Source: JACCZH01 sp963729445
GTDB lineage: Bacteria > Chloroflexota > Chloroflexia > Thermomicrobiales > CFX8
Assembly (NCBI GenBank): GCA_963729445.1
Contig: CAVSNU010000002.1
Span: 496,001 to 560,000, forward strand
DNA length: 64,000 nt
Reading direction: 5' to 3'
The notes below the pieces were generated by a model. The model ran no database searches and was not told the origin of the DNA. It saw only the letters and a program-made list of their open reading frames with translations. Below are positions 1 through 8,641 of this stretch, piece after piece; positions within the stretch are counted from its first letter, which is position 1; each line of letters opens with the position of its first letter. Position numbers and translations under genes: made by a program.

Positions 1-1009
1 GCGGGTTCTCAGCGTACTGAATCGAGCCATCCGGCCGGTGCTTGAACCACTCCGGGTGCTCTGTGACATAGGGATGATCCGGCGAGCACTGGAAGGCGAT
101 GTCCAGCGCGATGTCAATCCCCATTTCACGCGCCGAACCGACGAGCTGCCGGAAATCCTCAAGCGTGCCCAGCTCTGGGTGGATCGATTTGTGCCCACCT
201 TCCGCGGACCCAATTGCCCACGGACTACCCGGCTCGCCGGGTAGAGCGCTGACATTGTTGTTCTTGCCCTTGCGGAACGTCCTGCCAATCGGGTGAATCG
301 GCGGCAGGTAGAGGACGTCAAAACCCATCTCCCGGATGGCCGGCAGCCGCGCCTCGACATCTTTGAAGGTGCCGTGACGAGCGGGATCGGGGGACGCCGA
401 GCGCGGGAAGAGCTCGTACCAGGAGCTAAAGCGCGCCCGCTCGCGCTCCACCGTGACCGGTAGCTCTCGCTCGTAGCGGGTGGCGTAGTCGCGGTCGGCG
501 TAGCGGTGCATCAGCACGGTCAGGACCGGGTTGAGAGCAACGTCGATGTCCGTGGTTTGATCGCGCAGCAAGCCGGCATACGTGTTGAGCGCGGAAGCAT
601 CGCTTCCCGCCGCCCGTTCGGCTGCCTCTTCAACGAGCTGTGCGCCGATCTGGCGCTCAACCGAAATATCCTGTCCGGCGGCAATGCGCTTCTCCATATC
701 GCGGGTCCAGGTCTTGAAATGGTCGACCCAGGCCAGCAGTGAGTAACAGTAGCGCTCGCACTGCTCGATCTTGAAGGAACCGCGCCACCGATCGTTCACC
801 AACGCAATCATCGGCGTTTCGCACCACTCGTGCACACTCTCAGGACGATAGAGCAGCACGCACGAGAGCGCGTCATGACCGTCCGTAAACATGTCGGCCT
901 GGACGACCACCTCCTCGCCTATGGTGCGTTTGATTGGAAAGCGGCCAGCGTCAATCTCAGGAGTAACCCCTTCGATAATGACCCGCCGTCGCCCATCGTC
1001 AATGTGCAT
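1..1009 (-). CDS. glgE: Alpha-1,4-glucan:maltose-1-phosphate maltosyltransferase, N-terminal part
   Basis: GlgE adds maltosyl units from maltose-1-phosphate to alpha-1,4-glucan in the cytoplasm (family knowledge). The frame is open for about 336 codons from an ATG at 1009 and runs off the window's left edge, so the C-terminal half is missing. Early residues form the GlgE N-terminal domain. Next come the GH13-like segments DVLYLPPIHPIGRTF, GEPGSPWAIGS and IALDIAFQCSPDHPY, which are highly characteristic of GlgE. The upstream 340 bases are non-coding and probably hold its promoter. The identity is firm for the part present. A generic alpha-amylase is less likely because of the GlgE-specific QCSPDHPY region. 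Confidence 0.9.
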   Translation of the reverse strand, partial: MHIDDGRRRVIIEGVTPEIDAGRFPIKRTIGEEVVVQADMFTDGHDALSCVLLYRPESVHEWCETPMIALVNDRWRGSFKIEQCERYCYSLLAWVDHFKTWTRDMEKRIAAGQDISVERQIGAQLVEEAAERAAGSDASALNTYAGLLRDQTTDIDVALNPVLTVLMHRYADRDYATRYERELPVTVERERARFSSWYELFPRSASPDPARHGTFKDVEARLPAIREMGFDVLYLPPIHPIGRTFRKGKNNNVSALPGEPGSPWAIGSAEGGHKSIHPELGTLEDFRQLVGSAREMGIDIALDIAFQCSPDHPYVTEHPEWFKHRPDGSIQYAENP

Positions 1010-1346
1010 CGATTCACCTACCTGTGTATGTCTTCAATAGAATGCTTCGTTACGTTCAATATATATATCGAGTGTTCAGTGGTTGACCCCACGGAAACAC
1101 GCTTGGAGAGGTTAGATCATGGGGGAACGGGCGATTGACACACTTAAAATCACCCCTGTTACAAGAGTACCAGAGTGACTCGGGGCGTCTTGATGCCCGC
1201 TCCTGGAGAATCTCGCCAGCATCTGCTGGACCCCACGTGGCGCGTACGCGCATGTGCCAGTATGATGTTCGCGTCTACCCTCTCGGCAGCTGACGACGCG
1301 CCATATGTCATGGCGGCGTTGAGCGACACAACAGAAAGGCACATGC
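1010..1346. other. Intergenic region between divergent glgE and VOC gene
   Basis: This gap of about 340 bases separates two divergently transcribed genes. It includes an AT-rich stretch near 1058-1075 (alternating AT) that could belong to the glgE promoter. I see no convincing -35/-10 pair, RNA gene or repeat. Confidence 0.4.
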
Positions 1347-1754
1347 ATGATTTCTCAGCTCGGGCTGGCTGGCATCTGGGTTAGCGATCAGGACGCAGCC
1401 ATCGATTTCTACGTAAACGTACTAGGCTTCGAGCTCTTGACCGACACCCGGTTTGGCGAAAACGATCGCTGGGTCGAAGTGGTGCCTGCGGGGGCTGAAA
1501 CCGGCCTCACGATTTCCACACCCCACCCAACCTCCGGCCATGGCGCGGGCAAAGATCCCGCCGAGCTCATTGGCTCGGCGATGTACGTCTGGTTCAGTCG
1601 GGATATTGCCGAGACACACCGGCACCTTGCAAGCAAAGGGGTCGTCTTCTCTGAAGAGCCAACGCTCCAGCCCTGGGGTATGCTGCAGGCCCAGTTCAAG
1701 GACCCAGACGGCAACCACTTCGTTCTTGTCGAGCGCACCGGCATCCGGAGCTAA
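1347..1754 (+). CDS. VOC (glyoxalase/bleomycin resistance) family protein
   Basis: This 135-residue protein has the vicinal-oxygen-chelate fold layout. The first repeat opens with GLAGIWVSDQDAAIDFYVNVLGFE, shortened here to VSDQDAAIDFYVNVLGFE. The C-terminal repeat ends PWGMLQAQFKDPDGNHFVL, with the conserved Asp-Pro-Asp-Gly-Asn before the last strand. An AGAAAGGC purine stretch lies about eight bases before the ATG at 1347. VOC proteins include lyases, dioxygenases and antibiotic-binding proteins, and the substrate cannot be read from this sequence. It stands alone on the plus strand between a divergent and a downstream gene. Confidence 0.8.
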   Translation: MISQLGLAGIWVSDQDAAIDFYVNVLGFELLTDTRFGENDRWVEVVPAGAETGLTISTPHPTSGHGAGKDPAELIGSAMYVWFSRDIAETHRHLASKGVVFSEEPTLQPWGMLQAQFKDPDGNHFVLVERTGIRS

Positions 1755-2159
1755 GACGCGCAGTCATCTACCCGCGGCATGAGATGCTGTTCTCGAAACA
1801 GGGGTCGATGCGCGCGAGGGCGATCGAAGACTGACGTTCAATCGGGGGTCATCTAGCGCAACGTTTAGTTAAGAGGCAGCGGCAACGTGCCCCTCAAAGT
1901 CCTGTTGTATCTGTCCCGATTCTCCCAAAATTATAACATTCCGTCGCTGAATATGTGACATCAGCCGTCTTCTATTACGAGATTTGCGCATATGTGACGG
2001 GATTCGGTATCTTCCCGCTCATCGTCCGGCGAACGACCGTCCATAACGTTCAGATGCATTCGCCCTCCACGAGAACACGAGTGGACGCCATGACACGAAT
2101 TGGCGATACCATCGTCTATGCTGTACCGATCGTACGGAGCGGAACGACGGAGGAGCGAC
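1755..2159. other. Intergenic region upstream of the tartrate dehydratase-like gene
   Basis: About 400 bases carry no credible gene. An AT-rich patch around 1905-1940 (TTGTAT, then TATAAC 21 bases later) loosely resembles a promoter for the downstream gene, but the spacing is too long to call. No repeat of the window's families occurs here. Confidence 0.35.
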
Positions 2160-3326
2160 ATGAAAATCACCGCAATTCTTGAACAAGCCGTGCCAATCAA
2201 ATCCGACATTCGCAATGCGTTCATTGACTTCAGCCAGATGACTGCCTCGGTGGTCGCGATCGTGACCGACGTCCAGCGCAATGGCCGGCCGGTCATCGGC
2301 TACGGCTTCAACTCGAACGGGCGCTACGCCCCAAGCGGGCTGCTCCACGAGCGATTCATTCCACGGTTGTTGAATGCTGATCCTGTGGCCCTTCTTGATG
2401 ATGAAGGTGCCAACCTGGACCCACAGCGCGCTTGGGACATCATGATGACCGGCGAAAAACCCGGCGGACACGGTGAGCGCTCGGTCGCCGTGGGCGTGCT
2501 CGATATGGCGCTGTGGGATGCCGTCGCCAAGATCGAAGAGAAGCCGCTCTACCGAGTACTGGCCGAGCGCTTCAACGGCGGCCGGTTCGATGACGAGGTC
2601 TGGGTCTACGCTGCTGGCGGCTATTACCAGCCGGACAAAGACCTCTCCGCGCTCCAGGACGAGATGCGCGGCTTCCTTGACCTGGGGTACACGACGGTCA
2701 AGATCAAGATCGGCGGCGCCCCGCTCGCAGAGGACCTGCGCCGGATTGAGGCGGTCATCGCCGTCACCGGCAGTGGCGCCAATCTCGCGGTCGATGCGAA
2801 CGGCCGCTTCGATCTCGATACCGCTGTGCAATACGCTGAGGCCATGCAGCCCTATGGGTTGCACTGGTACGAGGAGGCGGGCGATCCGCTCGATTATGCC
2901 CTGCAATGCGAGCTGGCCAACCACTACGCCCACCCGATGGCGACCGGCGAGAACCTCTTCTCAATGCCCGACGCCCGCAACCTCATCCGCTACGCCGGCA
3001 TGCGTCCCGACCGCGACATCCTCCAGTTTGACCCCGCGCTCTCCTACGGCCTGGTGGAGTACCTGCGCATGATTGACACCATCGAAGCGCATGGCTGGTC
3101 CAGGCGACAATGTGTGCCGCACGGCGGGCACCAGATGGCGCTCAACATCGCCGCCGGGCTTAGTCTGGGCGGCAACGAATCCTATCCCGGCGTCTTCCAA
3201 CCCTTTGGCGGGTTTGCAGATGGCCTTCAGGTGGAGAACAGCCGCGTGAGGTTACCGGAGTCTCCTGGAGTGGGGTTTGAGGAGAAAGCGAACCTGATCG
3301 CGGTCATGCGCTCGGTAGCTGAATAG
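2160..3326 (+). CDS. Enolase-superfamily dehydratase, probable D(-)-tartrate dehydratase
   Basis: This 388-residue mandelate racemase/muconate lactonizing-type enzyme would dehydrate D-tartrate to oxaloacetate. Visible catalytic features are Lys near 100 in GEKPGGHGERS, the K-x-K pair at about 181-183 (KIKIGGAP), metal ligands Asp 212 (AVDANGRF), Glu 238 (WYEEAGDPLDY) and Glu 264 (ATGENLFS), and His 321 in CVPHGGHQM. The spacing and local sequences match, from memory, the Bradyrhizobium D-tartrate dehydratase almost segment by segment. The start at 2160 is preferred over an in-frame ATG at 2100 because GGAGG lies six bases upstream. Other acid-sugar dehydratases remain possible, but the family is clear. 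Confidence 0.85.
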   Translation: MKITAILEQAVPIKSDIRNAFIDFSQMTASVVAIVTDVQRNGRPVIGYGFNSNGRYAPSGLLHERFIPRLLNADPVALLDDEGANLDPQRAWDIMMTGEKPGGHGERSVAVGVLDMALWDAVAKIEEKPLYRVLAERFNGGRFDDEVWVYAAGGYYQPDKDLSALQDEMRGFLDLGYTTVKIKIGGAPLAEDLRRIEAVIAVTGSGANLAVDANGRFDLDTAVQYAEAMQPYGLHWYEEAGDPLDYALQCELANHYAHPMATGENLFSMPDARNLIRYAGMRPDRDILQFDPALSYGLVEYLRMIDTIEAHGWSRRQCVPHGGHQMALNIAAGLSLGGNESYPGVFQPFGGFADGLQVENSRVRLPESPGVGFEEKANLIAVMRSVAE

Positions 3327-3507
3327 CACTTTTCTCCCATCTCTCGGCCCGAAACCAAAGCGGATCTCGTTCGTTTTTCATACAACAAGGGTGTATCGCA
3401 GAACATAACTGTGTTGTACACTGCTTTACACTAACCAATGATTATTCCGGTACGCTGGACCCTGTCGACGTCGCTGACGTAGATAGGTGGGACGGATCAT
3501 CTGCCGT

Positions 3508-3621
3508 ATGAAGGAACTCTTCGCCGCACTCCTCGTGCACACGATCGAGACGGCTGCCGCCATGCTCGTGGCGCTCTCGGTGCCGCTCTCAGTTGTGGTC
3601 GTAATCGCGCGAGTGTTTTAG
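3508..3621 (+). CDS. Possible 37-residue single-span membrane protein
   Basis: This short frame begins ATG at 3508 and ends TAG at 3619-3621. It encodes MKELFAALLVHTIE followed by a long hydrophobic stretch (about residues 18-36) ending in RVF. It would be a tiny single-pass membrane peptide. The upstream AGGTGGGACGGAT is a weak ribosome-binding candidate. It lies alone in an intergenic gap of about 600 bases before a palindromic repeat. There is no homology evidence, so it could be chance. Confidence 0.35.
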   Translation: MKELFAALLVHTIETAAAMLVALSVPLSVVVVIARVF

Positions 3622-3934
3622 GGGATGTTCATCCCATTCGACTGCGTCGAGCCTGGCTTGCGAACAACCCAGGCGATCGGGCTCTGGCCCGCGCGGAGCC
3701 CGTTAGTTGCGAGCCACTCTGTCTTTTCGTAGCGGCGCAATTCATTGCGCCCTCACCGGCGCCCCAGCAGCCATGCAAGGCGCAATGAATTGCGCCGTTA
3801 CGCATTCCTCATGAGCGGATCAAGTTGGACACGTCCATAATTGCACCCGTACGGAGGGCCTTGCCACTATCGGGAAACTCCAGGGCATCGTCATACGTCA
3901 TGATGATGGGATTGCCAGGCTGGCCGTACTGGCG
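3622..3934. other. Intergenic region holding a hairpin and repeat copy R1
   Basis: It contains a seven-base-pair hairpin CGGGCTC/GAGCCCG (3678-3702) and the first copy of the GCGCAATTC palindromic repeat (annotated separately). No gene is apparent. Confidence 0.5.
3708..3843. repeat. Palindromic intergenic repeat, copy R1
   Basis: The core at 3728-3802 begins CGTAGCGGCGCAATTCATT and ends as its inverse (GAATTGCGCCGTTACG), with an unrelated centre. It carries the flanks shared with other copies: GTTGCGAGCCACTCT on the left, and an ATGAGCGGATCAAGTTGG-like tail on the right. Relative to copy R7 it is inverted. Confidence 0.85.
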
Positions 3935-5326
3935 CTATTTTCCGATGCAGAACCGGCTGAAGATCTCATCAAGGACGGCCTCACTCACCCGCTCACCGGT
4001 AATCTCACCAACCGCGTAGAGGGCGCTGCGCACATCCACCGCGAGCAGATCCAGGGGAACCGCAGCTTCCAACCCGCTCTGCGCCGAGACCACACCATCC
4101 AGGGCCCTACGCAACGCATCTAACTGGCGCACCGTGACCAGCGCAGGTTCAGCGGTAACCTCGCTTCTACCGACGACCAGCTCGTACAGCGTGGACTCCA
4201 ACTGGTCGATTCCCGAGCCACTCAGCGTTGAGATCTCCACCACAGGGACGCCCGGGAGCCTGCTCAACACGCGGTCAATTTCCGGGCTGGCCGGCAAATC
4301 GCTCTTGTTGAGCGCCACCAGCACCTCGCCATCCTCCAATCGCTCCGCAAGCAGGTCCGCAACGACCACATCCTGTGCCGTAGCCGGCTCCGAACGGTCC
4401 AGCACGAACAACGCCAGGCCGCTCGTCGCCAGCGCCCGCTGGGAACGATCGACACCCATCTTCTCGACAATATCCTCGGTCTCGGTTATCCCGGCCGTGT
4501 CGAGCAGGGTGGCGGGGATGCCGCGCAGATTGATGGACTCGGCTATCACGTCACGGGTCGTTCCGGCTACCTCGGTGACGATTGCACGCTCTGAACGCAA
4601 CAGGGTATTGAGCAAGCTTGACTTGCCGACGTTCGGCCGCCCAACGATCGCCACCTGAATACCTTCACGATACAGCAACCCGGTCTGGGCCGAGGCCACC
4701 ACAACCTCCAGTGCCTCGCGAGCCTGCTCCAGAGCAGGGCGAAGCTCGAACGAGGGGATCTCGTCGTCAGGGAAATCGGCGGCCGCATCAAGGTACGCCA
4801 GGGTCTCGACGAGAGAATCCCGCGCAGGCTTGAGGCGTTGGCTCAACCGTCCGCGCAGCTCGCCAACCGCGAGATCGAGTGACTGCACCGTCCGAGCAGC
4901 GACCACTCCGGCGACCGCCTCGGCCTGGCTAAGATCGATGCGGCCATTCATGAACGCGCGCAAGGTGAACTCACCCGCCTCGGCAGGCCGCGCCCCATGC
5001 GTAAGACACAAGGAGAGCACCTCACGCACCGGTGTCAAGCCACCGTGACAGCTGATCTCCACAACGTCTTCGCGGGTGTAGGTGCGTGGCGCGGCCATGC
5101 GCACCAACATGACCTCGTCAACCTGCCGGCCGCTGGCCGGGTCGACAATTGCGCCATAGTACAGGTGGTGGCTCTGCAGGTCGGCAACGCACACTGGACG
5201 AGCGTTCCGGCCTCGCCGGAACAGCGCCGTCGCTATGGAATTCGCCTCCGGCCCACTCAGCCGGACGATGCCGATACCACCCTCACCGGGCGGAGTAGCA
5301 ATCGCCGCGATCGTGTCCTGGTACAT
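3935..5326 (-). CDS. mnmE: tRNA uridine-5-carboxymethylaminomethyl(34) synthesis GTPase MnmE
   Basis: With MnmG, MnmE installs carboxymethylaminomethyl groups at the wobble uridine of tRNAs. The 463-residue length is normal. The folate-binding N-terminal domain starts DTIAAIATPPGEGGIGIVRL. The embedded G domain has the P-loop GRPNVGKSS, the switch DTAGITETED and the base-recognition motif NKSD. The protein ends with the hallmark FCIGK, whose Cys is conserved. It is the last gene of a minus-strand yidC-khpB-pfkB-mnmE run. Conserved features span the whole length, so the gene is intact. Confidence 0.96.
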   Translation of the reverse strand: MYQDTIAAIATPPGEGGIGIVRLSGPEANSIATALFRRGRNARPVCVADLQSHHLYYGAIVDPASGRQVDEVMLVRMAAPRTYTREDVVEISCHGGLTPVREVLSLCLTHGARPAEAGEFTLRAFMNGRIDLSQAEAVAGVVAARTVQSLDLAVGELRGRLSQRLKPARDSLVETLAYLDAAADFPDDEIPSFELRPALEQAREALEVVVASAQTGLLYREGIQVAIVGRPNVGKSSLLNTLLRSERAIVTEVAGTTRDVIAESINLRGIPATLLDTAGITETEDIVEKMGVDRSQRALATSGLALFVLDRSEPATAQDVVVADLLAERLEDGEVLVALNKSDLPASPEIDRVLSRLPGVPVVEISTLSGSGIDQLESTLYELVVGRSEVTAEPALVTVRQLDALRRALDGVVSAQSGLEAAVPLDLLAVDVRSALYAVGEITGERVSEAVLDEIFSRFCIGK

Positions 5327-5364
5327 GAATGGATTCCTACTTACCAGATCGGGAGAGGCACGTG

Positions 5365-6243
5365 TTATTGATACTCGGGCGCCTGGACACCGAGCAGCTC
5401 CTCGACCTCCGCAAGGGTCGGGATCGCTTGCACTCCACGTCCCTGGACTGACAGCCCGGCCGCGGCTGCGGCGTAGCGCGCGCTACGCGTCGTGGACTCT
5501 TTGCGCGACCGCATCACAAAGAGGGCGGCTGCAAACACATCCCCTGCACCGGTCAAGTCGACGATCTTCGTGGTGAACGACGACAAGTCACTCGACGCAC
5601 CCCGGTCGATGAGCAAGGCGCCCTGTTGACCGCGGGTGACGGCCGCAAGCGCACGCCGTCCAACCGACTCAACCGCCTCGCGCGAGTGGGTGTACTCCTC
5701 AGACGACACAACCATCGCGTCAATACGCGCCAATAGATCGGTCGGTAGCCTGAGCGGGGTGGCCTGCACTGCCCCGAACTTGCGCTCGTCCCAGCGACGC
5801 ATCCAGCCCTGTGGCGTGCAACCCAGCAACCCGGCTGAGAGCCGGCCTGTTCCGCGAATGTCGATCTCTTGAGCCACCGGCCCAAGGTGGATCACCTCTG
5901 CGGAGCGCCAGGCGGGCGGAGCGCCGGTCAGGTCAATCTCTCCGGCCCAGGAGTGGAGCTGCTGCAGGCGGCGTCCGGCTCGTTCCGAGTTCGTGAAGCT
6001 GGTGGTGTGCCGGCTAGACTGCACGACGATCTCAACCTCTCCGGCGATCTCGTCGAGCTGTGCCCGCAGCGCGGGATCGAGCGCGTCCAGGTTCGCGCGT
6101 GTCAGGATCGCGGCCCTCGCGCCAAAACGTGCCGCGGTCAACGCACCATATAGAGCGGTGCCACCCAGCATCGGGCCCTCGTCTGTCATATCAACGGTGA
6201 GGTGGCCTATCGCCAGATAGTCCGGTGGGAAAGCGCTGCTCAT
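5365..6243 (-). CDS. PfkB-family carbohydrate/nucleoside kinase
   Basis: This 292-residue ribokinase-type sugar or nucleoside kinase acts in the cytoplasm. The N-terminus has the substrate-binding GG (PMLGGTALYGALTAARFG). The C-terminus has the anion-hole and base motif DLTGAGDVFAAAL, whose Asp is the catalytic base. The substrate is not predictable. The ATG at 6243 directly precedes the first fold strand (DYLAIGHLTVDM). A TTG at 6282 would add 13 unremarkable residues. It sits between khpB and mnmE, with a 38-base gap to mnmE and about 100 bases to khpB, in an operon normally devoted to membrane insertion and tRNA modification. Confidence 0.85.
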   Translation of the reverse strand: MSSAFPPDYLAIGHLTVDMTDEGPMLGGTALYGALTAARFGARAAILTRANLDALDPALRAQLDEIAGEVEIVVQSSRHTTSFTNSERAGRRLQQLHSWAGEIDLTGAPPAWRSAEVIHLGPVAQEIDIRGTGRLSAGLLGCTPQGWMRRWDERKFGAVQATPLRLPTDLLARIDAMVVSSEEYTHSREAVESVGRRALAAVTRGQQGALLIDRGASSDLSSFTTKIVDLTGAGDVFAAALFVMRSRKESTTRSARYAAAAAGLSVQGRGVQAIPTLAEVEELLGVQAPEYQ

Positions 6244-6343
6244 CGCGGCTATGGCCTGTCTATAAGGAGTGACGGCTGACAACCAGATCGGGTAAAGGGA
6301 CGTGCGCTACCGCTCTGCGAAGCCACACCTAATCGAGTGCGCC

Positions 6344-7198
6344 TTACTGTGGAAATACCGTAACGCGCCGGAGCGCACCCTCGCCGCTGGAGGACGTTGA
6401 CACGCCGGGCTTGCCCTTGAGTGTCATGTGAACGATGCGGCGCTCGTTGGCCGGCATCGGCTCCAGAGCGATCGGTCGCTTATTGCGCGCCACCTGTTGG
6501 GCGACCCGCTCGGCCAGGGCGATCAGCGACTCTTCACGCCGCGTGCGATAGCTCTCGACATCCAGGATGACGCGCACCCACTTTTCGGTCCGTCGGTTCA
6601 CCATCAGGTTCACCATGTATTGGAGCTGGCTCAGGTTTTCGCCACGCCGGCCGATCAACATGCCCAGATCTCGGCCGTTGATGTCGATAAAGACCGTCGA
6701 GGGATCCTCGGAACTGATCTCCATAACCGACGGGTTATCCACGGCCATCACGTCAGCGTGGACGTCCATCAACGACAGCAGCTCGCGCACGATGCCCTTG
6801 GTCAGATCTTCGAGGGCAACCGTCTCCTCGTCTGTCGCGGCTGATGGCCGGCGCGGCTGTGGCGCGGCAGGCGGGGTTCGCGAGTAGGTTGCCTGGGCGG
6901 ATGCGCGTCCATCGCGAGGCTGCCTGCCACGTGAGGCATTACCCCGCTGAGCGCCGTCGGATGAGCGCGAGTCTCGCGGACGTCCCCGCTGCTCGCGAGA
7001 GCCACGAGCGGGCTGCGGAGCACGCCCGCGAACCGTCGCACGGATCAGGACTTCACCCTCACCGTACATGTCAGGCTCGGTGCGCGCAAGAATCTCGACA
7101 TCGACCTGGTCTTCCTTGACGCCGAGCTGCTCCAGGGCAAGCCTGGTGGCCTCTTCGGCCGAGCGCGCTTGAATCTCTACGACATGCAACCGATCCAT
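6344..7198 (-). CDS. khpB: RNA-binding protein KhpB (Jag/SpoIIIJ-associated)
   Basis: KhpB binds RNA with its partner KhpA and influences cell elongation and division in Gram-positive bacteria. Domain order in the 284 residues is: Jag-N (about 1-55, HVVEIQARSAEEATRLAL); a low-complexity Arg/Gly/Ser-rich linker (about 60-125); a KH domain with the GRRGENLSQLQYMVN loop; and an R3H region with ERRIVHMTL. The neighbour yidC lies 67 bases upstream, the classic yidC-jag arrangement. The basic linker is longer than in many relatives. The gene is complete and well supported. Confidence 0.93.
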   Translation of the reverse strand: MDRLHVVEIQARSAEEATRLALEQLGVKEDQVDVEILARTEPDMYGEGEVLIRATVRGRAPQPARGSREQRGRPRDSRSSDGAQRGNASRGRQPRDGRASAQATYSRTPPAAPQPRRPSAATDEETVALEDLTKGIVRELLSLMDVHADVMAVDNPSVMEISSEDPSTVFIDINGRDLGMLIGRRGENLSQLQYMVNLMVNRRTEKWVRVILDVESYRTRREESLIALAERVAQQVARNKRPIALEPMPANERRIVHMTLKGKPGVSTSSSGEGALRRVTVFPQ

Positions 7199-7265
7199 GG
7201 GCGCCCTGTTCCTCTCGTCGCTACTGAGAACGATCGGCGCGCCGACTCATCAGCGCGCCCGCGGC

Positions 7266-8393
7266 CTAATCGTTGCCGGCGTTACTCTGTTTGCCGCCGC
7301 GAGGGCGGCGTGGCGTGGGCTTGGGCCGGCGTTCGTTCCCGGTGTTGTTGCTGGCTGTGCCGTTCGTCGAGCCGCCCTGGACAGCCTTGCCGCCGGACCG
7401 CTTAACTTTACCGCCCCGAGCCTTCATGCGGACGACACCGTCCTGAGCCTCCGGCTCGTGCGCTTCAACCTCAACTTCTGCTGGCGCTGCGCGCTCGCCG
7501 CGGGCGGTGCCGGTCGAGGAGCGCGATGGACGCGCCGCGTCCCGCTCCGCCTTCTTCTCTTCCATCTGCATCGCCTGGCGCTGCATCCAGCCCATGACGC
7601 CGCGCTGCTGCGCCGGCTCGCCGCTCACCACCACGTTGCTCTTCGAGGGCTTGCGGTGCCCCAGTCGGCGATGCTCGGGAAGCTCAGGCAACCACGGCGC
7701 CCAATCGCCGATGGCGCCCCAACCAGTGATGAACCACTGCTGAATAACAGAGTAGACGCTCTGCGTCACCCAGTACAGCACCACGCCGGCCGGGAAGCTC
7801 CAACCGAAGACAACAACCATGAGCGGCATGAAGTTCATCATCATCTGCATCATGGCCTGCTGCGGGTCGGTGACCTTGCCCTGGTTACGCGGGCGCATCA
7901 TCCGCATCTGGATGAACTGGAACACACCGGCCAGGATCGCCAGCGGCGCGATTGGGAAGAAGATCAGACTGAACTGGTCAGCCTGCGCAAGACTCCCGAT
8001 CCACAGAAAGCTGTCGCCAAAGTGCCCGGATGCCGCCTCTGAGGAGCGACGAATCGCAAAGAAGAGGCCAAAGAAGATCGGCATCTGCAGGATGAGCGGC
8101 AGACAACCCGCCGCCGGGTTGATGTTGTATTCGGCATAGAGCTGCATCGTCTCCTGCGAGAGACGTTGCCGGTCCTTGCCATACTTCTTTTGAAGCTCCT
8201 TGATCTTCGGCTGGAGCTCCTGCATTGCGGCCGTAGACTTGACGGACTTCACCGTCAACGGCAGCAGTACCGTCTTGATAAGAACGGTAAATAGGATAAT
8301 GGCCAATCCACCGTTACCGGTGAAATCAGCTATAGAGATCAGACCCCACTCGATCAGATCTACAAATGACTCCCACCAGGAGAACAACAGCAT
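7266..8393 (-). CDS. yidC: YidC/Oxa1-type membrane protein insertase
   Basis: YidC inserts proteins into the cytoplasmic membrane, alone or with Sec. The 375-residue protein has an N-terminal span, the amphipathic coiled region (VKSVKSTAAMQELQPKIKEL), the NPAAGCLPLILQMPIFFGLF segment and further hydrophobic spans of the Oxa1 core. It ends with a long basic, Gly/Arg/Pro-rich cytoplasmic tail (roughly residues 260-375) that may contact ribosomes. It heads the yidC-khpB-pfkB-mnmE operon. The usual rpmH and rnpA genes are not recognisable in the roughly 250 bases upstream. Confidence 0.93.
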   Translation of the reverse strand: MLLFSWWESFVDLIEWGLISIADFTGNGGLAIILFTVLIKTVLLPLTVKSVKSTAAMQELQPKIKELQKKYGKDRQRLSQETMQLYAEYNINPAAGCLPLILQMPIFFGLFFAIRRSSEAASGHFGDSFLWIGSLAQADQFSLIFFPIAPLAILAGVFQFIQMRMMRPRNQGKVTDPQQAMMQMMMNFMPLMVVVFGWSFPAGVVLYWVTQSVYSVIQQWFITGWGAIGDWAPWLPELPEHRRLGHRKPSKSNVVVSGEPAQQRGVMGWMQRQAMQMEEKKAERDAARPSRSSTGTARGERAAPAEVEVEAHEPEAQDGVVRMKARGGKVKRSGGKAVQGGSTNGTASNNTGNERRPKPTPRRPRGGKQSNAGND

Positions 8394-8517
8394 TTCCTCT
8401 CAGCCAGCGGCTTACTCTCGCCGCTGGGTTCCGTTTAGAGCACGATGCGGGAGTGATAATCAGATGTGATAGCTCAGTCCCGGAATTTGCGGGCAGGCGA
8501 ACGCTGTTCCGCAGTCT

Positions 8518-8572
8518 CCGATGATACCTTATCCGACCGCCTTTTTGGTAGGGTCGCGACAGGTATCATCGG
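8518..8572. promoter_or_regulatory. 12-base-pair inverted repeat upstream of yidC
   Basis: The arms CCGATGATACCT (8518-8529) and AGGTATCATCGG (8561-8572) are perfect inverted repeats separated by 31 bases. They lie in the non-coding gap upstream of yidC and downstream of the capA-like gene. They could be an operator, an mRNA stem or a terminator for the capA-like transcript. No function is demonstrable from sequence. Confidence 0.45.
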
Positions 8573-8641
8573 CGCCTATGCACAATTCGGATCGCGTGAG
8601 GGACGGTCGTTCGCCGCTCCAACAGAGGCTCCGCAAGCGTA

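Noticed and set aside
2019..2933. 304-codon minus-strand open frame
   Set aside because: It is antisense to the enolase-superfamily gene, whose conserved motifs are clear on the plus strand.
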